DNA of 64,000 nt from Ethanoligenens harbinense YUAN-3 (GTDB lineage Bacteria; Bacillota; Clostridia; Oscillospirales; Ethanoligenentaceae), in assembly GCF_000178115.2 (NCBI RefSeq), contig NC_014828.1, positions 2,865,501 through 2,929,500 on the forward strand, in the 5' to 3' direction. A model generated the notes under the pieces. That model saw only the letters and a program-made list of their open reading frames with translations. It was not told the origin of the DNA and did no database searches. Positions 7,446-16,433 of this stretch are shown piece by piece. The position numbers and the translations under genes were made by a program. The number at the start of each line of letters is the position of its first letter. Positions within the stretch are counted from its first letter, which is position 1.

Positions 7446-8878
7446 TAGACGGTGAGCTCGGGGACTGCATCGAGCAGACCACGGTTTTGCTCCAGAATCG
7501 GGTTGACGATTTCGCCCAGGAACTCCTCTACCTGCGCGACGGAGCGCCCGGTGAAGCGCTCCGGCGTGAGCACGTTTTCGATCTCGGCTTTGTCGAGCAT
7601 GAACGCCGGATCGGCCACGATGCGGTCGATGAGGTCGTTGTCCAGTCCATCCTCTTTTACACGTTTGGCCGCGGCGAGCGAGTGCTGGCGGATGCGCTCG
7701 TGAAGCTGCTGGCGGTCGCCGCCCTTTTTCACCGCGCGCATCATGATGTTCTCGGTCGCCATAAACGGCAGCTCCTTCATCACGCGCTGGCGGATGACTT
7801 TGGGATAGACCACCAGCCCGTCCGCCACATTGATGTAGATATTGAGGATGGCGTCCGCCGCGAGGAACGCCTCGGCCACCGCGATGCGCTTGTTGGCCGA
7901 ATCGTCCAGCGTGCGCTCAAACCACTGGGTGGCGGCGGTGAATCCGGGGTTGAGCGAATTGGCCAGCAGGTAGCGGGACAGCGCCGTGATGCGCTCGCTG
8001 CGCATGGGGTTGCGCTTGTACGCCATGGCGGACGAACCGATCTGATGCTTCTCGAACGGCTCCTCCATTTCCTTGAAATTCTGCAGCAGGCGCATGTCGT
8101 AGGAAAATTTGCTGGCGCTCTCGGCAATGCCCGCCAGCGCGCTCACCACACGGCTGTCCACCTTGCGGGAATAGGTCTGGCCGGAGACCGGCACCACCTT
8201 ATCGAACCCCAGCGACGCGGCGATGAGCTGTTCCAGCTTCTTCACCTTTTCGTGGTCGCCGTCGAACAGCGCGAGAAACGATGCCTGCGTGCCGGTAGTG
8301 CCTTTGGAACCCAGCAGCGCCAGCCCGTCAATGCGGTGCTCCACGTCTTCCAGGTCCATCAGCAGCTCGTTGATCCAGAGCGTGGCACGCTTGCCCACGG
8401 TGGTGAGCTGCGCGGGCTGAAGGTGGGTGTAGGCCAGGCAGGGCCGGCCTTTGTGCGCCTCCGCAAATTTCGCCAGATGCGCGATCACATTGATGAGCTT
8501 TTTGCGCAGCAGCTCAAGCCCTTCCCGCATGATGATGATGTCGGTGTTATCCCCCACATAGCAGGAGGTGGCGCCCAAATGAATGATGCCTTTTGCCTGC
8601 GGGCACTGCACACCGTAGGCGTAGACATGCGACATCACGTCGTGGCGCACTTCTTTTTCGCGCTGCTCGGCCACGTCGTAGTTGATGTCCTCGGCGTGAG
8701 CTTCCAACTCGGCCACCTGTTCGGCGGTGACGGGCAGGCCCAGTTCGTGTTCCGCTTTGGCCAGCGCGATCCACAGCTTGCGCCAGGTCTTGAACTTTTT
8801 ATCCGGCGAAAACAGATACTGCATCTCGGCGCTGGCATAGCGCGTGCAGAACGGGCTTTCGTAACGATCTCGGCTCAT
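7445..8878 (-). CDS. purB: Adenylosuccinate lyase
   Basis: 477 residues, full length. It cleaves SAICAR and adenylosuccinate with release of fumarate in purine synthesis. The fumarase-superfamily signature GSSAMAYKRNPMRSE supplies the catalytic Ser loop. IIHLGATSCYVGDNTD and TGTQASFLALF are the other two conserved blocks. The chosen ATG (MSRDRYESPF) has GGAGGAAGACC upstream; the longer frame adds 20 unrelated residues. It stands alone, not in a pur operon, which is common for purB. Confidence 0.97.
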   Translation of the reverse strand: MSRDRYESPFCTRYASAEMQYLFSPDKKFKTWRKLWIALAKAEHELGLPVTAEQVAELEAHAEDINYDVAEQREKEVRHDVMSHVYAYGVQCPQAKGIIHLGATSCYVGDNTDIIIMREGLELLRKKLINVIAHLAKFAEAHKGRPCLAYTHLQPAQLTTVGKRATLWINELLMDLEDVEHRIDGLALLGSKGTTGTQASFLALFDGDHEKVKKLEQLIAASLGFDKVVPVSGQTYSRKVDSRVVSALAGIAESASKFSYDMRLLQNFKEMEEPFEKHQIGSSAMAYKRNPMRSERITALSRYLLANSLNPGFTAATQWFERTLDDSANKRIAVAEAFLAADAILNIYINVADGLVVYPKVIRQRVMKELPFMATENIMMRAVKKGGDRQQLHERIRQHSLAAAKRVKEDGLDNDLIDRIVADPAFMLDKAEIENVLTPERFTGRSVAQVEEFLGEIVNPILEQNRGLLDAVPELTV

Positions 8879-8963
8879 GGTCTTCCTCCATGTAACTCTC
8901 CGTCCGGCGGAGATTTTTTCACACAATGTATGGTGCATTTTCTAGTGTACCACAAAACGCGGC

Positions 8964-8984
8964 GCAGGCACAGCCTTCTTTTGC
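8964..8984 (+). repeat. Degenerate mini-hairpin element copy
   Basis: GCAGGCACAGCCTTC followed by TTTTGC; the GTTCAAA part is not recognisable. It lies between the divergent purB and aminotransferase genes. Confidence 0.45.
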
Positions 8985-9025
8985 GCGCGCGGGCCCGTTT
9001 CGACAAAAAACGGCACCGGGCGGGC

Positions 9026-9054
9026 TTGTGGAACCGTGCTGCTTGTGCTACCCT
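9026..9054 (+). promoter_or_regulatory. Weak promoter candidate for the DegT aminotransferase
   Basis: TTGTGG, a 17-bp spacer and TACCCT preceded by TGC (extended -10 feature). Confidence 0.35.
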
Positions 9055-9103
9055 AAAGAAAACTGAACATTCTGAACGATATGGAAGGGGTTTTCCCGTT
9101 TTG

Positions 9104-10300
9104 ATGCAGATCCCGATGCTGGACCTCAAACGCCAATACGCCGCGCTGGAACCGGAACTGGAACCGGAGATAAAGGCCTGCCTGCGCAGCGGCGCATACA
9201 TCATGGGCAGACCGGTGGCCGCGCTCGAGCAAGCGCTGACCGACCGCCTCGGCGTGCGCCACGCCGTTGCCGTGGGCAACGGCACCGACGCGCTCACCAT
9301 CGCCCTGCACGCGCTGGGCGTGGGCCCGGGCGACGAAGTCGTCACTACGCCGTTCACCTTTTTCGCCACGGCGGAAGCGGTGGCTGCCCTCGGCGCCACA
9401 CCGGTCTTCGCCGACGTGCGCCCCGACACCTACAACCTCGACCCCGAAAGCGTGCGCAGGTGCATCACGCCCCGCACCAAAGCCATCCTGCCGGTGCACA
9501 TCTTCGGGCAGCCGGCCGACATGGCGGCCTTACGTGCCATCGCCGAAGAACACGGGCTACCCGTCATCGAGGACGCGTGCCAGGCCATCGGTGCGGCCGT
9601 AGAGGGAAAACCGGTCGGCGGCCTGGGAGACGCGGCCTGCTTCTCGTTCTTCCCCACCAAGAACCTCGGCGCGTTCGGCGACGGCGGCCTGCTCACCACC
9701 GACAGCGACCGCCTGGCCACACTGTTCCGCGCGCTGCGTGCCCATGGCGGCGGACACACGGGAGCCGCCGCCCGCGCCCTGCTCGACGGGCAGCCCCTGC
9801 CGCCCGCGCCGGGCGGCGCGGAAAACCCTTTGTATAATCCATATAAATATTACAATTATCTGGTTGGATATAATTCCAGATTGGATACATTGCAGGCGGT
9901 CATCCTAAATATAAAGCTCCGTCACCTTGACGAATGGAACGCACAGCGCGCGCAGAACGCCGCGTTTTATCAGGCGCACATCCACAGAGAGGACGTCATC
10001 CTGCCAAAACAGGCGGAGGGCACCACCCATGTGTGGCACCAGTTTGCGATGCGCACCCCTTACAAGGCCGAGATGGGCGAAGCGCTGGCAAAAAAGGGCA
10101 TCGCGACCGGCGTATTTTATCCTGTGCCGCTGCACCTGCAGAAAGCCTTCGAGGGGCTTGGCTACCGCCCCGGCTCGCTTCCGGTGGCGGAAACGCTCGC
10201 GCGTGAGACGCTCTGCCTGCCGGTCTTCCCCGGCATGACAGAGGAAGAACTGGCCTGCGTAGCGGACGCGGTCGACGCATTCACGCCGGAAGGCTCTTGA
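9104..10300 (+). CDS. DegT/DnrJ/EryC1/StrS family aminotransferase
   Basis: 398 residues starting MQIPMLDLKRQY. PLP enzyme of the sugar aminotransferase family: AVGNGTDAL (about 56-64), VIEDACQAIGA (155-164; cofactor Asp) and SFFPTKNLGAFGDGG with the Schiff-base Lys at about 186. The C-terminus THVWHQFAMRT fits the family. These enzymes usually aminate nucleotide-linked keto-sugars for surface glycans or glycosides. No sugar-nucleotide genes are adjacent, so the substrate is unknown. The start is the ATG just after a TTG; the best purine-rich site, GGAAGGGG, is rather far upstream. Its last 20 bp overlap the end of the converging lactonase gene. Confidence 0.92.
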   Translation: MQIPMLDLKRQYAALEPELEPEIKACLRSGAYIMGRPVAALEQALTDRLGVRHAVAVGNGTDALTIALHALGVGPGDEVVTTPFTFFATAEAVAALGATPVFADVRPDTYNLDPESVRRCITPRTKAILPVHIFGQPADMAALRAIAEEHGLPVIEDACQAIGAAVEGKPVGGLGDAACFSFFPTKNLGAFGDGGLLTTDSDRLATLFRALRAHGGGHTGAAARALLDGQPLPPAPGGAENPLYNPYKYYNYLVGYNSRLDTLQAVILNIKLRHLDEWNAQRAQNAAFYQAHIHREDVILPKQAEGTTHVWHQFAMRTPYKAEMGEALAKKGIATGVFYPVPLHLQKAFEGLGYRPGSLPVAETLARETLCLPVFPGMTEEELACVADAVDAFTPEGS

Positions 10301-11351
10301 GACAGACCGGGCTGCCCACATGGGCGACCTCGCCCAATGGCGAAAGGGCACCGTTTTGCACCGCAAACGCCGTGATACCGTCCGATTTTTCGTTGGCGGC
10401 ATACAGGAAGCGACCGTCCGGCGAGAAGGTGAGATCGCGCGGGCCTTTGCCGCCGCAGGGCGTGAAAACCGGCTCACTCAACACACCGTATTGCCCGATG
10501 CGGTAGGCCGCGATGCTGTCGTGTCCGCGGTTGGATACGACCAGCAAGCGGCGGTCGGGTGAGATCTTGATGGCGGCGGGCAAGTTTTCTCCTTTAAAAT
10601 CGGCGGGCACCGTGGCGTAATAGTCTTCCGGCGAATAACCGCCCTGCATCCGCACGTTCATAAGGGTGATGTCGCTGGTCAGCTCGTTGACCACGTAGGC
10701 GGCGTTCTGTTCAGGCAAAAACGCCATATGGCGCGGCCCGCAGCCGGGGAATCCCCGCGTCTGCCAAATCTCATACAGCGCACCGCTCGGGGCCACCGTA
10801 TAGCTGAAGATGAGGTCGATGCCCAGATCCACCGCGCAGAGCCACCCTTCCGGGGCAAAATCAAGAAAATGCGCGTGCGGGCAGCGCTGCCGCTCCGGAT
10901 GCGCACCGTGCCCCGCATGGCTGGTTTTTTGCAGCGGCGCGCCCACCGCGCCGTTTTCGATGGGAAACGACACCAGCGTCGCGTCGGACGCGCCGTTGGG
11001 CAGAAAATCCGCGCCGCCATAGTTGGCCACAAACAAGAACTTCCCATCGGGGTCCACACTGAGATAACACGGAAACGCCCCCAGCGAGGACTGCTCACCC
11101 GTCTGCGTGAGCCGGCCGTCCGGGCCGGCGGCATAGGACGCCACGCCGCCGCCCGGCTGCCCCTTGAGCATATCGGTCTCCAGCACGACGTACAGCGAGC
11201 GCCCGTCGGGACCAACCGCCAGATAGGAAGGGTTGTCCGCTTCGGCCTCCAGCCGCACCGGGCCGAGCGTTCCGTCCTCCCGCAGCCGGGCGCTGTAGAT
11301 ACCTTTGCTCTCTCCCGCCGTATACGTACCGATGTACAGGATCGGTTCCAT
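10281..11351 (-). CDS. Lactonase family protein (6-phosphogluconolactonase/YbhE-like seven-bladed propeller)
   Basis: 356 residues from an ATG preceded by AAGGGGGCG. Repeated propeller blades show the S.PDGR.LYV pattern: AVGPDGRSLYVV, SVDPDGKFLFVANYGG, KISPDRRLLVVSNRG and TFSPDGRFLYAANE. HPERQRCPHAH and GPRHMAFLPE are conserved in the YbhE/cycloisomerase-2 family. Likely role: hydrolysis of 6-phosphogluconolactone or a related lactone; the exact substrate is not shown. It is tail-to-tail with the aminotransferase, with a 20-bp overlap. Confidence 0.9.
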   Translation of the reverse strand: MEPILYIGTYTAGESKGIYSARLREDGTLGPVRLEAEADNPSYLAVGPDGRSLYVVLETDMLKGQPGGGVASYAAGPDGRLTQTGEQSSLGAFPCYLSVDPDGKFLFVANYGGADFLPNGASDATLVSFPIENGAVGAPLQKTSHAGHGAHPERQRCPHAHFLDFAPEGWLCAVDLGIDLIFSYTVAPSGALYEIWQTRGFPGCGPRHMAFLPEQNAAYVVNELTSDITLMNVRMQGGYSPEDYYATVPADFKGENLPAAIKISPDRRLLVVSNRGHDSIAAYRIGQYGVLSEPVFTPCGGKGPRDLTFSPDGRFLYAANEKSDGITAFAVQNGALSPLGEVAHVGSPVCLKSLPA

Positions 11352-11475
11352 AAAAACGCCCCCTTTTAGCTCTGCCATGCATTGACTTTGATTTTTTACC
11401 ATTGTACCATCGCGGCGCTCCCAGAGCAATCGGCATTTTCGCCGCCGCACCCGCATTCGCATCGTAAAGCGGCGT

Positions 11476-11919
11476 TCATTCCGGCAGCCACCGGATGAAC
11501 GCCGTTTTGTCATGGCGGTTATACCCCGCCCGCTCATAAAAGCGCAGGGTGCTCTCCAGTTTCGAGGCGGTGAGCAGCATGATCTTGCAGCAGCCCTCCC
11601 GCACCGCAATATCTTCCGCCGCGTGCAAAACAGCGGTGGCACAGCCTTTGCCACGGTGCGCTCCGTCGGTGATAACGTTCTCCACCAGCGCATATGGCCG
11701 CTGCCCGTGCGTGAGGTTGGGGATGACGGTGAGCACGCAGGACGACACGATCTCTCCATCTTCCTCACCCAGCAGAGCATGCTGCCCGTCCATCCGCAGC
11801 ATGCGCTGCCACAGCTGCCGCAGTGCATCGTCCGGTACGGGCATGGGGTTGTCGTGCAGTTGGGTGTAAAGCCGCAGCAGGGCATACAGATCGTTCTCGT
11901 TCGCTTCCCGAATGTGCAT
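11476..11919 (-). CDS. GNAT family N-acetyltransferase
   Basis: 147 residues. The acetyl-CoA binding motif is HRGKGCATAVLHAAEDIA (V-T-DG before it), and the C-terminus has STLRFYERAGYNRHDKTAF, a typical GNAT motif B. The start MHIREANEND has AAAGGAGCG eight bases upstream. It is transcribed between the lactonase and prfC, possibly in one operon. The acceptor substrate is not predictable. Confidence 0.9.
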   Translation of the reverse strand: MHIREANENDLYALLRLYTQLHDNPMPVPDDALRQLWQRMLRMDGQHALLGEEDGEIVSSCVLTVIPNLTHGQRPYALVENVITDGAHRGKGCATAVLHAAEDIAVREGCCKIMLLTASKLESTLRFYERAGYNRHDKTAFIRWLPE

Positions 11920-11947
11920 GGGGGCGCTCCTTTTCCGCAAACCAACA

Positions 11948-11986
11948 CAGGCCGCCGCTCCCGGATGAACCGGAAGCGGCGGCCTG
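11948..11986 (-). terminator. GC-rich hairpin after prfC
   Basis: CAGGCCGCCGC pairs with GCGGCGGCCTG, with inner CCGG/CCGG pairing. It starts a few bases after the prfC stop; the T-tract is weak (TGTTGGTTTG). Confidence 0.65.
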
Positions 11987-11991
11987 CCCTG

Positions 11992-13599
11992 TCATTCCTC
12001 CAGAACGGGTGGAATGTCCAAAAACTGTGCGTCCTTGTTTTCATCGACCGTGCGGCGCATAAACCATTCGTTGGTGAACAGCACCACCTGCCGGTCATAC
12101 GCATCCTGCACCACCAGCGCGTCGTTGGTGTAACCGATGCGCTCGGTGGTGAATTTGGCCGGCACCACCCAGCGCGCATACCCATAGGGCAGCTGCTCCA
12201 TGCGCACATCGACCTTATACTCGTTCTTCAGCCGGTATTCCAGCACTTCCAGTTGCAGTACGCCCACCACGCCGACAATGAGCGACTCATACCCCGCAAA
12301 CGGCTGCTTAAACAACTGGATGGCACCCTCCTCGGCGATCTGCTCCACGCCCTTGAGGAACTGCTTGCGCTTCATTGCGTCTTTGATGGTCACGTTGGCA
12401 AAATGCTCGGCCGGGAACATGGGGATGCCCTCAAAGTGAAACGACTGCCCCGGCGGGCAAAGCGTATCGCCGATATGGAAAACGCCGGGGTCGAACACGC
12501 CGATGATGTCGCCCGCATAGGCTTCCTCGACGATGTTGCGGTCCTGCGCGAGAAACTGCTGCGGCTGCGCGAGCCGGATGTTCTTCTTTGTACGCGTCTG
12601 GTAAACGGTCATTTCCTTTTCGAATCGGCCCGAGCAGATGCGGATAAACGCGATGCGATCGCGGTGCGCGGGGTTCATGTTGGCCTGTATCTTGAAAACG
12701 AAGCCTGAAAACGCCGCCTGCGTGGGTTCCATATCACCTTCCGCCGTTTTGCGGGGCGCGGGCGCGGGCGCATAGGAGAGGAAATCCTCCAGGAACGGCT
12801 GCACGCCGAAATTCGTCATGGCGCTGCCGAAATACATCGGCGTGAGCTCGCCCTGCTTCACTTTTTCCAGATCGAACGCGTCGCCCGCCTCGTCCAGCAG
12901 TGCGATATCCTCGCAGAGCTGGTCATACAGCTTCTCACCAAGCAGCTCGCGGAATCTGGGGTCGTCCGCCGTGCCGGTGGTGGCGGCCACCATCTTCTGG
13001 CCGTGCCCTTCACTGGTAAAAAGCTCGATGCGCTTCTGCGTACGGTTATATACGCCCTTGAAATCGGTGCCCGAACCGATGGGCCAGTTCATGGGGCAGG
13101 CACGGATGCCCAGGACCTGCTCCAATTCTTCCATCAGATCGAACGGGTCTTTGGTGAAGCGGTCCATCTTATTGACGAACGTAAAAATGGGGATGCCGCG
13201 CATCCGGCAGACATGGAACAGCTTGATCGTCTGCGCTTCCACGCCCTTCGCACCGTCGATGAGCATGACGGCGCTGTCCGCTGCAACGAGGGTGCGATAG
13301 GTATCTTCACTGAAATCCTGATGCCCGGGCGTATCCAGGATGTTAATATGGAATCCGTCGTAATCAAACTGCATCACGCTCGATGTGACCGAGATGCCCC
13401 TCTGTTTTTCGATCTCCATCCAGTCGGAGACGGCATATTTCTCGGCTTTGCGCCCTTTCACGGTGCCCGCCAGGCGGATGGCCCCGCCGTAGAGCAGCAG
13501 TTTTTCGGTGAGGGTCGTTTTGCCCGCGTCCGGGTGCGAAATGATCGCAAACGTCCTGCGCCTCTGTATTTTTTCCGCCAGTTCTTCTGTCTGCGGCAC
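11992..13599 (-). CDS. prfC: Peptide chain release factor 3
   Basis: 535 residues. Translational GTPase that recycles RF1/RF2 from the ribosome. G1 is SHPDAGKTTLTEKLL, G3 DTPGHQDFSEDTYRTL, G4 NKMDR. The RF3-specific GTVKGRKAEKYAVSDWMEIEKQRGISVT switch region is present. The GTG start is preceded by GGAAGGTGG. The element copies at 13615 and 13680 lie upstream. Confidence 0.97.
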   Translation of the reverse strand: MPQTEELAEKIQRRRTFAIISHPDAGKTTLTEKLLLYGGAIRLAGTVKGRKAEKYAVSDWMEIEKQRGISVTSSVMQFDYDGFHINILDTPGHQDFSEDTYRTLVAADSAVMLIDGAKGVEAQTIKLFHVCRMRGIPIFTFVNKMDRFTKDPFDLMEELEQVLGIRACPMNWPIGSGTDFKGVYNRTQKRIELFTSEGHGQKMVAATTGTADDPRFRELLGEKLYDQLCEDIALLDEAGDAFDLEKVKQGELTPMYFGSAMTNFGVQPFLEDFLSYAPAPAPRKTAEGDMEPTQAAFSGFVFKIQANMNPAHRDRIAFIRICSGRFEKEMTVYQTRTKKNIRLAQPQQFLAQDRNIVEEAYAGDIIGVFDPGVFHIGDTLCPPGQSFHFEGIPMFPAEHFANVTIKDAMKRKQFLKGVEQIAEEGAIQLFKQPFAGYESLIVGVVGVLQLEVLEYRLKNEYKVDVRMEQLPYGYARWVVPAKFTTERIGYTNDALVVQDAYDRQVVLFTNEWFMRRTVDENKDAQFLDIPPVLEE

Positions 13600-13614
13600 A
13601 ACAATCCACCTTCC

Positions 13615-13638
13615 GCGGGCACAGCCCGCTTTTTAGTT
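13615..13638 (+). repeat. Mini-hairpin/GTTCAAA element copy
   Basis: GCGGGCACAGCCCGC, TTTTTA, GTTCAAATAA: the cleanest copy in the window. It sits 16 bp upstream of prfC, in the opposite orientation. Confidence 0.85.
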
Positions 13639-13679
13639 CAAATAAATCGGCAGGCGTGTTTCAATACATCGCTTGAACG

Positions 13680-13708
13680 GGCGGTGCAGCCTGCTTTCTT
13701 GTTTAACC
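13680..13708 (+). repeat. Mini-hairpin/GTTCAAA element copy, diverged
   Basis: GGCGGTGCAGCCTGC, TTTCTT, GTTTAACC; the same 15 + 6 spacing as the other copies. Confidence 0.65.
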
Positions 13709-13766
13709 GGCCATCCATAGTATCCAGGCTTTTTAATCGGAAAGGCCGGACTTTTTTTTATAAATC

Positions 13767-13798
13767 GAAAAAACCGCGCGTATTTCCGCGCAGTTTTT
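13767..13798 (-). terminator. Terminator downstream of hisC
   Basis: On the minus strand AAAACtGCGCG-gaaata-CGCGCgGTTTTTTCG, 60 bp after the hisC stop. Confidence 0.8.
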
Positions 13799-13857
13799 GA
13801 TTATACCATATTTTGTGCGGGCATGCCAGTCATCCATGCAACCCCGTGGTAAAAATA

Positions 13858-14919
13858 TCAGGCTTTCTGCTGCAAAAGCGCCGCCAGCACGTCCAGCAAC
13901 CGGTCCATGTCCTCGTCCGTGCCGACGGTAATGCGCAGATAATTGCTGATGCGCGGCAGATCAAAATACCGTACGAGGATACCCGCCGCCCGCAGACGCG
14001 CAAACAGATCCGAAGCGGGCACGCCGGGGTGGGCAGCAAACACAAAATTCGCCAGTGACGGCAGCACCGTGAACCCCAGCGCGCGCAGCCCCGAGACAAA
14101 CCGCCCTCGCGTGGCGACGATCTTCCCGGCGGTTTCGGTGTAATACGGCACATCCGCCACGGCGGCGGCCGCCGCCGCCGCCGCCAGCCTGTCCACCGGG
14201 TAAGAGTTGAACGCGTTCTTCACGCGCAAAAGCGCGGCAATCAGGTGCGGCTGACCCAGCGCGTAGCCGATACGCATGCCCGCCAGGGCGTGCGACTTGC
14301 TGAACGTGCGCACCACCAGTAAATTGGGGTAGTCTTGGATAAGCGGCGCGGCACTCCGCCCGCCGAATGCGATGTAGGCTTCATCCACCACCACCACGCG
14401 GTCTTTGTGGTAATCCAGAAGCTTGCGGATACTGGCAATATCCAGATAGACGCCGGTGGGCGCGTTGGGGTTGGGGAAAATGACGCCGCCCGCCGGGCGA
14501 AAATAGTCCGCCGCGTCGATCCCGAACCGCTCATTCAACGGCACGGTCTGCACGGGGATATTGTAAAACCCCGCAAATACCGGGTAGAAGCTGTAGGTCA
14601 CATCGGGGAAAAGCACGGGCTGCTCGTCATCGAAAAACGCGCAGAATGCAAACGAAAGCACCTCATCGCTGCCGTTGCCGCAGAACACACAGCCCGCATC
14701 CAGTCCTTCTACCGCGGCAATAGCCGCGCAGAGCGCGGTAGCGTCCGGATCCGGGTAGAGCGGCAGCCGGTCGGTTTCCTGTGCAATCGCCTCCCGGATG
14801 CGGGGGGACGGCGGATAGGGGTTTTCATTGGTGTTCAGCTTAATATACCGCATGTCCTTGGGCTGCTCACCGGCGGTATACGGCGTCATCCGCCGCGCGC
14901 GTTTTGAAAGAAAGTCCAT
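13858..14919 (-). CDS. hisC: Histidinol-phosphate aminotransferase
   Basis: 353 residues of fold-type I PLP aminotransferase. LNTNENPYPPSP, FCGNGSDEVL, NPNAPTG, VVVDEAYIAF and the Schiff-base Lys in RTFSKSHALAG (about residue 208) match HisC, which converts imidazole-acetol phosphate to histidinol phosphate with glutamate. An eight-alanine run (about 242-249) is probably GCC/GCG codon slippage. It is not in a his operon here, so activity on other amino acids (for example aromatic) is possible. Confidence 0.88.
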   Translation of the reverse strand: MDFLSKRARRMTPYTAGEQPKDMRYIKLNTNENPYPPSPRIREAIAQETDRLPLYPDPDATALCAAIAAVEGLDAGCVFCGNGSDEVLSFAFCAFFDDEQPVLFPDVTYSFYPVFAGFYNIPVQTVPLNERFGIDAADYFRPAGGVIFPNPNAPTGVYLDIASIRKLLDYHKDRVVVVDEAYIAFGGRSAAPLIQDYPNLLVVRTFSKSHALAGMRIGYALGQPHLIAALLRVKNAFNSYPVDRLAAAAAAAAVADVPYYTETAGKIVATRGRFVSGLRALGFTVLPSLANFVFAAHPGVPASDLFARLRAAGILVRYFDLPRISNYLRITVGTDEDMDRLLDVLAALLQQKA

Positions 14920-15089
14920 TGCTTCTGTTCTCCCCTGCCCGTTTTTTACAGTCTACAAGATTTTGGGCTCCTGCGCAAGCGGCAGTCTGCAAGGCCGGCT
15001 GCATAAAAGCCCTTCCGTTCGACCCGCCGGAACGCGTTCGCAGACACGTCGTCCGCTCAGGCTGTGCATGGAAAAATAGCTGCCAGCTT

Positions 15090-15118
15090 ATTTGAACCTG
15101 TATGCAGGCTCAGCCTGC
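15090..15118 (-). repeat. Mini-hairpin/GTTCAAA element copy abutting the lrgB stop
   Basis: Minus strand: GCAGGCTGAGCCTGC directly after the lrgB TGA, then ATACAG, then GTTCAAATAAG. Confidence 0.8.
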
Positions 15119-15826
15119 TCAGCGCCAGATGGCGGTGAAGACGGAAAACAGCAGCGGCGCGCAGATCACGGTGATGATGCCCGCTACGCAAATGGAAAGG
15201 CTGCTCATGGCGCCTTCGTCCTCACCCAGCTCCAGCGCTTTGGAGGTGCCCACGGCGTGCGAAGCCGTGCCGAGCGACAGGCCGACCGCCACGCGGTTTT
15301 TCACACGCAGCAGCTTGAACACCTGTGGGCCCAGCACCGCGCCGAAAATGCCCGAAAGCAGCGTGGCCACCACCGTTACAGCCTGGATGCCGTGCATATC
15401 CTGCGTGATGCCGATGGCGATGGCGGTCGTGACCGACTTGGCCATCAGCGACTCGATGAGCACCCGGTCCAGCCCGAACAGCTTGCACAGGAAATAGACT
15501 GACGCCATGGACGCGACCGAGCCGATGGAAATGCTGAGCAAAATGACCGGAGCGTATCGCTTGATAAGTTTCAACTGGTCGTATAACGGAACCGCCAGCA
15601 CGACGGTCGCGGGCGTGAGCAGCAGGGTGATGAACTGCCCTCCGGCCATATAGTCCTTATAGCTGATGTGGAAAATCATCACCACCGCGCAGACAATGAT
15701 GATGGCGAGCAGGAGCGGATTCAAAATCGTCAGCCGCGTTTTGCGGTAGATGACCACCCCCACCGCATAGGCCGCGATGGAAAGCGTGATGCTGAAAAGC
15801 GGGCTGCCGACAATCATTTCTTTCAT
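15119..15826 (-). CDS. lrgB: LrgB/CidB family membrane protein
   Basis: 235 residues with about seven hydrophobic helices. It contains LLTPATVVLAVPLYDQ, SLMAKSVTTAIAIGI and GTASHAVGTSKALELGEDEGAMSSL, the conserved LrgB block. LrgAB/CidAB are holin-like pairs linked to autolysis and pyruvate or overflow metabolite transport. Its ATG overlaps the lrgA stop (ATGA), so the two are coupled, and GGAGATGCC precedes it. Confidence 0.93.
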   Translation of the reverse strand: MKEMIVGSPLFSITLSIAAYAVGVVIYRKTRLTILNPLLLAIIIVCAVVMIFHISYKDYMAGGQFITLLLTPATVVLAVPLYDQLKLIKRYAPVILLSISIGSVASMASVYFLCKLFGLDRVLIESLMAKSVTTAIAIGITQDMHGIQAVTVVATLLSGIFGAVLGPQVFKLLRVKNRVAVGLSLGTASHAVGTSKALELGEDEGAMSSLSICVAGIITVICAPLLFSVFTAIWR

Positions 15827-16314
15827 AGAGAGGCATCTCCTTCCGCCGAAGGACTGACGGGCGGCACGGGCGGCAGGACGGACGGCCTGCGCGGCGGCTG
15901 CGGTTTGGCCGGAGAGACAGGCGGCACCGGGGGCTGCGCAGACGGCGGCGCCGCTTTGCCCCCTTTCCGGTTGAACAGCTTCATCACCCAGTTGGCAAAC
16001 ACACCCGTAACCGAGAGCACGATGATGGTCGTGAATAGGATGATAAGCAGATACGGGACCAGCACGCCCTTGATGGTGTTGAAATTGGCCACGATGGCCA
16101 CGCCGCTGGGAATGAAGAAAAACGCCATGTTGCCGATCAGGAACCGGCTGACCCGGCGGATCTGCTGTTTTCTGATGACCTTGAAATACAGCAGCAAAAA
16201 CAGGATGATCATGCCGAACACATTGCCCGGAACAGGCAGGTGTGTCACCACGCTGAGCACTTGCCCGGCCACGCAGATGGCGAAAATGATGCCGCACTGC
16301 GCCAGAATCTTCAT
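15823..16314 (-). CDS. lrgA: CidA/LrgA family holin-like protein with proline-rich tail
   Basis: 163 residues. Four helices with LPVPGNVFGMIILFLLLY and FFFIPSGVAIV are characteristic of CidA/LrgA. Residues from about 117 to the end form an unusual tail of PPV/PVSP repeats (PPVPPVSP occurs twice), absent from most LrgA proteins of about 120-130 residues. The tail probably faces the cytoplasm. The start has GGAGG eight bases upstream; the longer open frame is not supported. It precedes and overlaps lrgB. Confidence 0.92.
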   Translation of the reverse strand: MKILAQCGIIFAICVAGQVLSVVTHLPVPGNVFGMIILFLLLYFKVIRKQQIRRVSRFLIGNMAFFFIPSGVAIVANFNTIKGVLVPYLLIILFTTIIVLSVTGVFANWVMKLFNRKGGKAAPPSAQPPVPPVSPAKPQPPRRPSVLPPVPPVSPSAEGDASL

Positions 16315-16398
16315 GAAAAAGGCCTCCGCACCCGGGCGCGCCCGAGGTGCGGGCCGGGTCAAAATACGGGGCGGCGCCGCAAAAGGCCCGCACCCGGT

Positions 16399-16433
16399 CA
16401 TGGGCGGCGGTACATGCCGTACCGCCGCCCATG
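16399..16433. other. 15-bp perfect inverted repeat with 5-nt loop
   Basis: CATGGGCGGCGGTAC-atgcc-GTACCGCCGCCCATG, with no T-tract on either side. It lies between the hydrogenase stop and lrgA. It could be a transcript-stabilising or attenuating hairpin or a protein-binding site. Confidence 0.8.

Noticed and set aside
7487-9103. Long N-terminal extension of the DegT aminotransferase frame, antisense to purB
   Set aside because: The stretch is purB read backwards; family similarity begins at MQIPMLDLK (9104).
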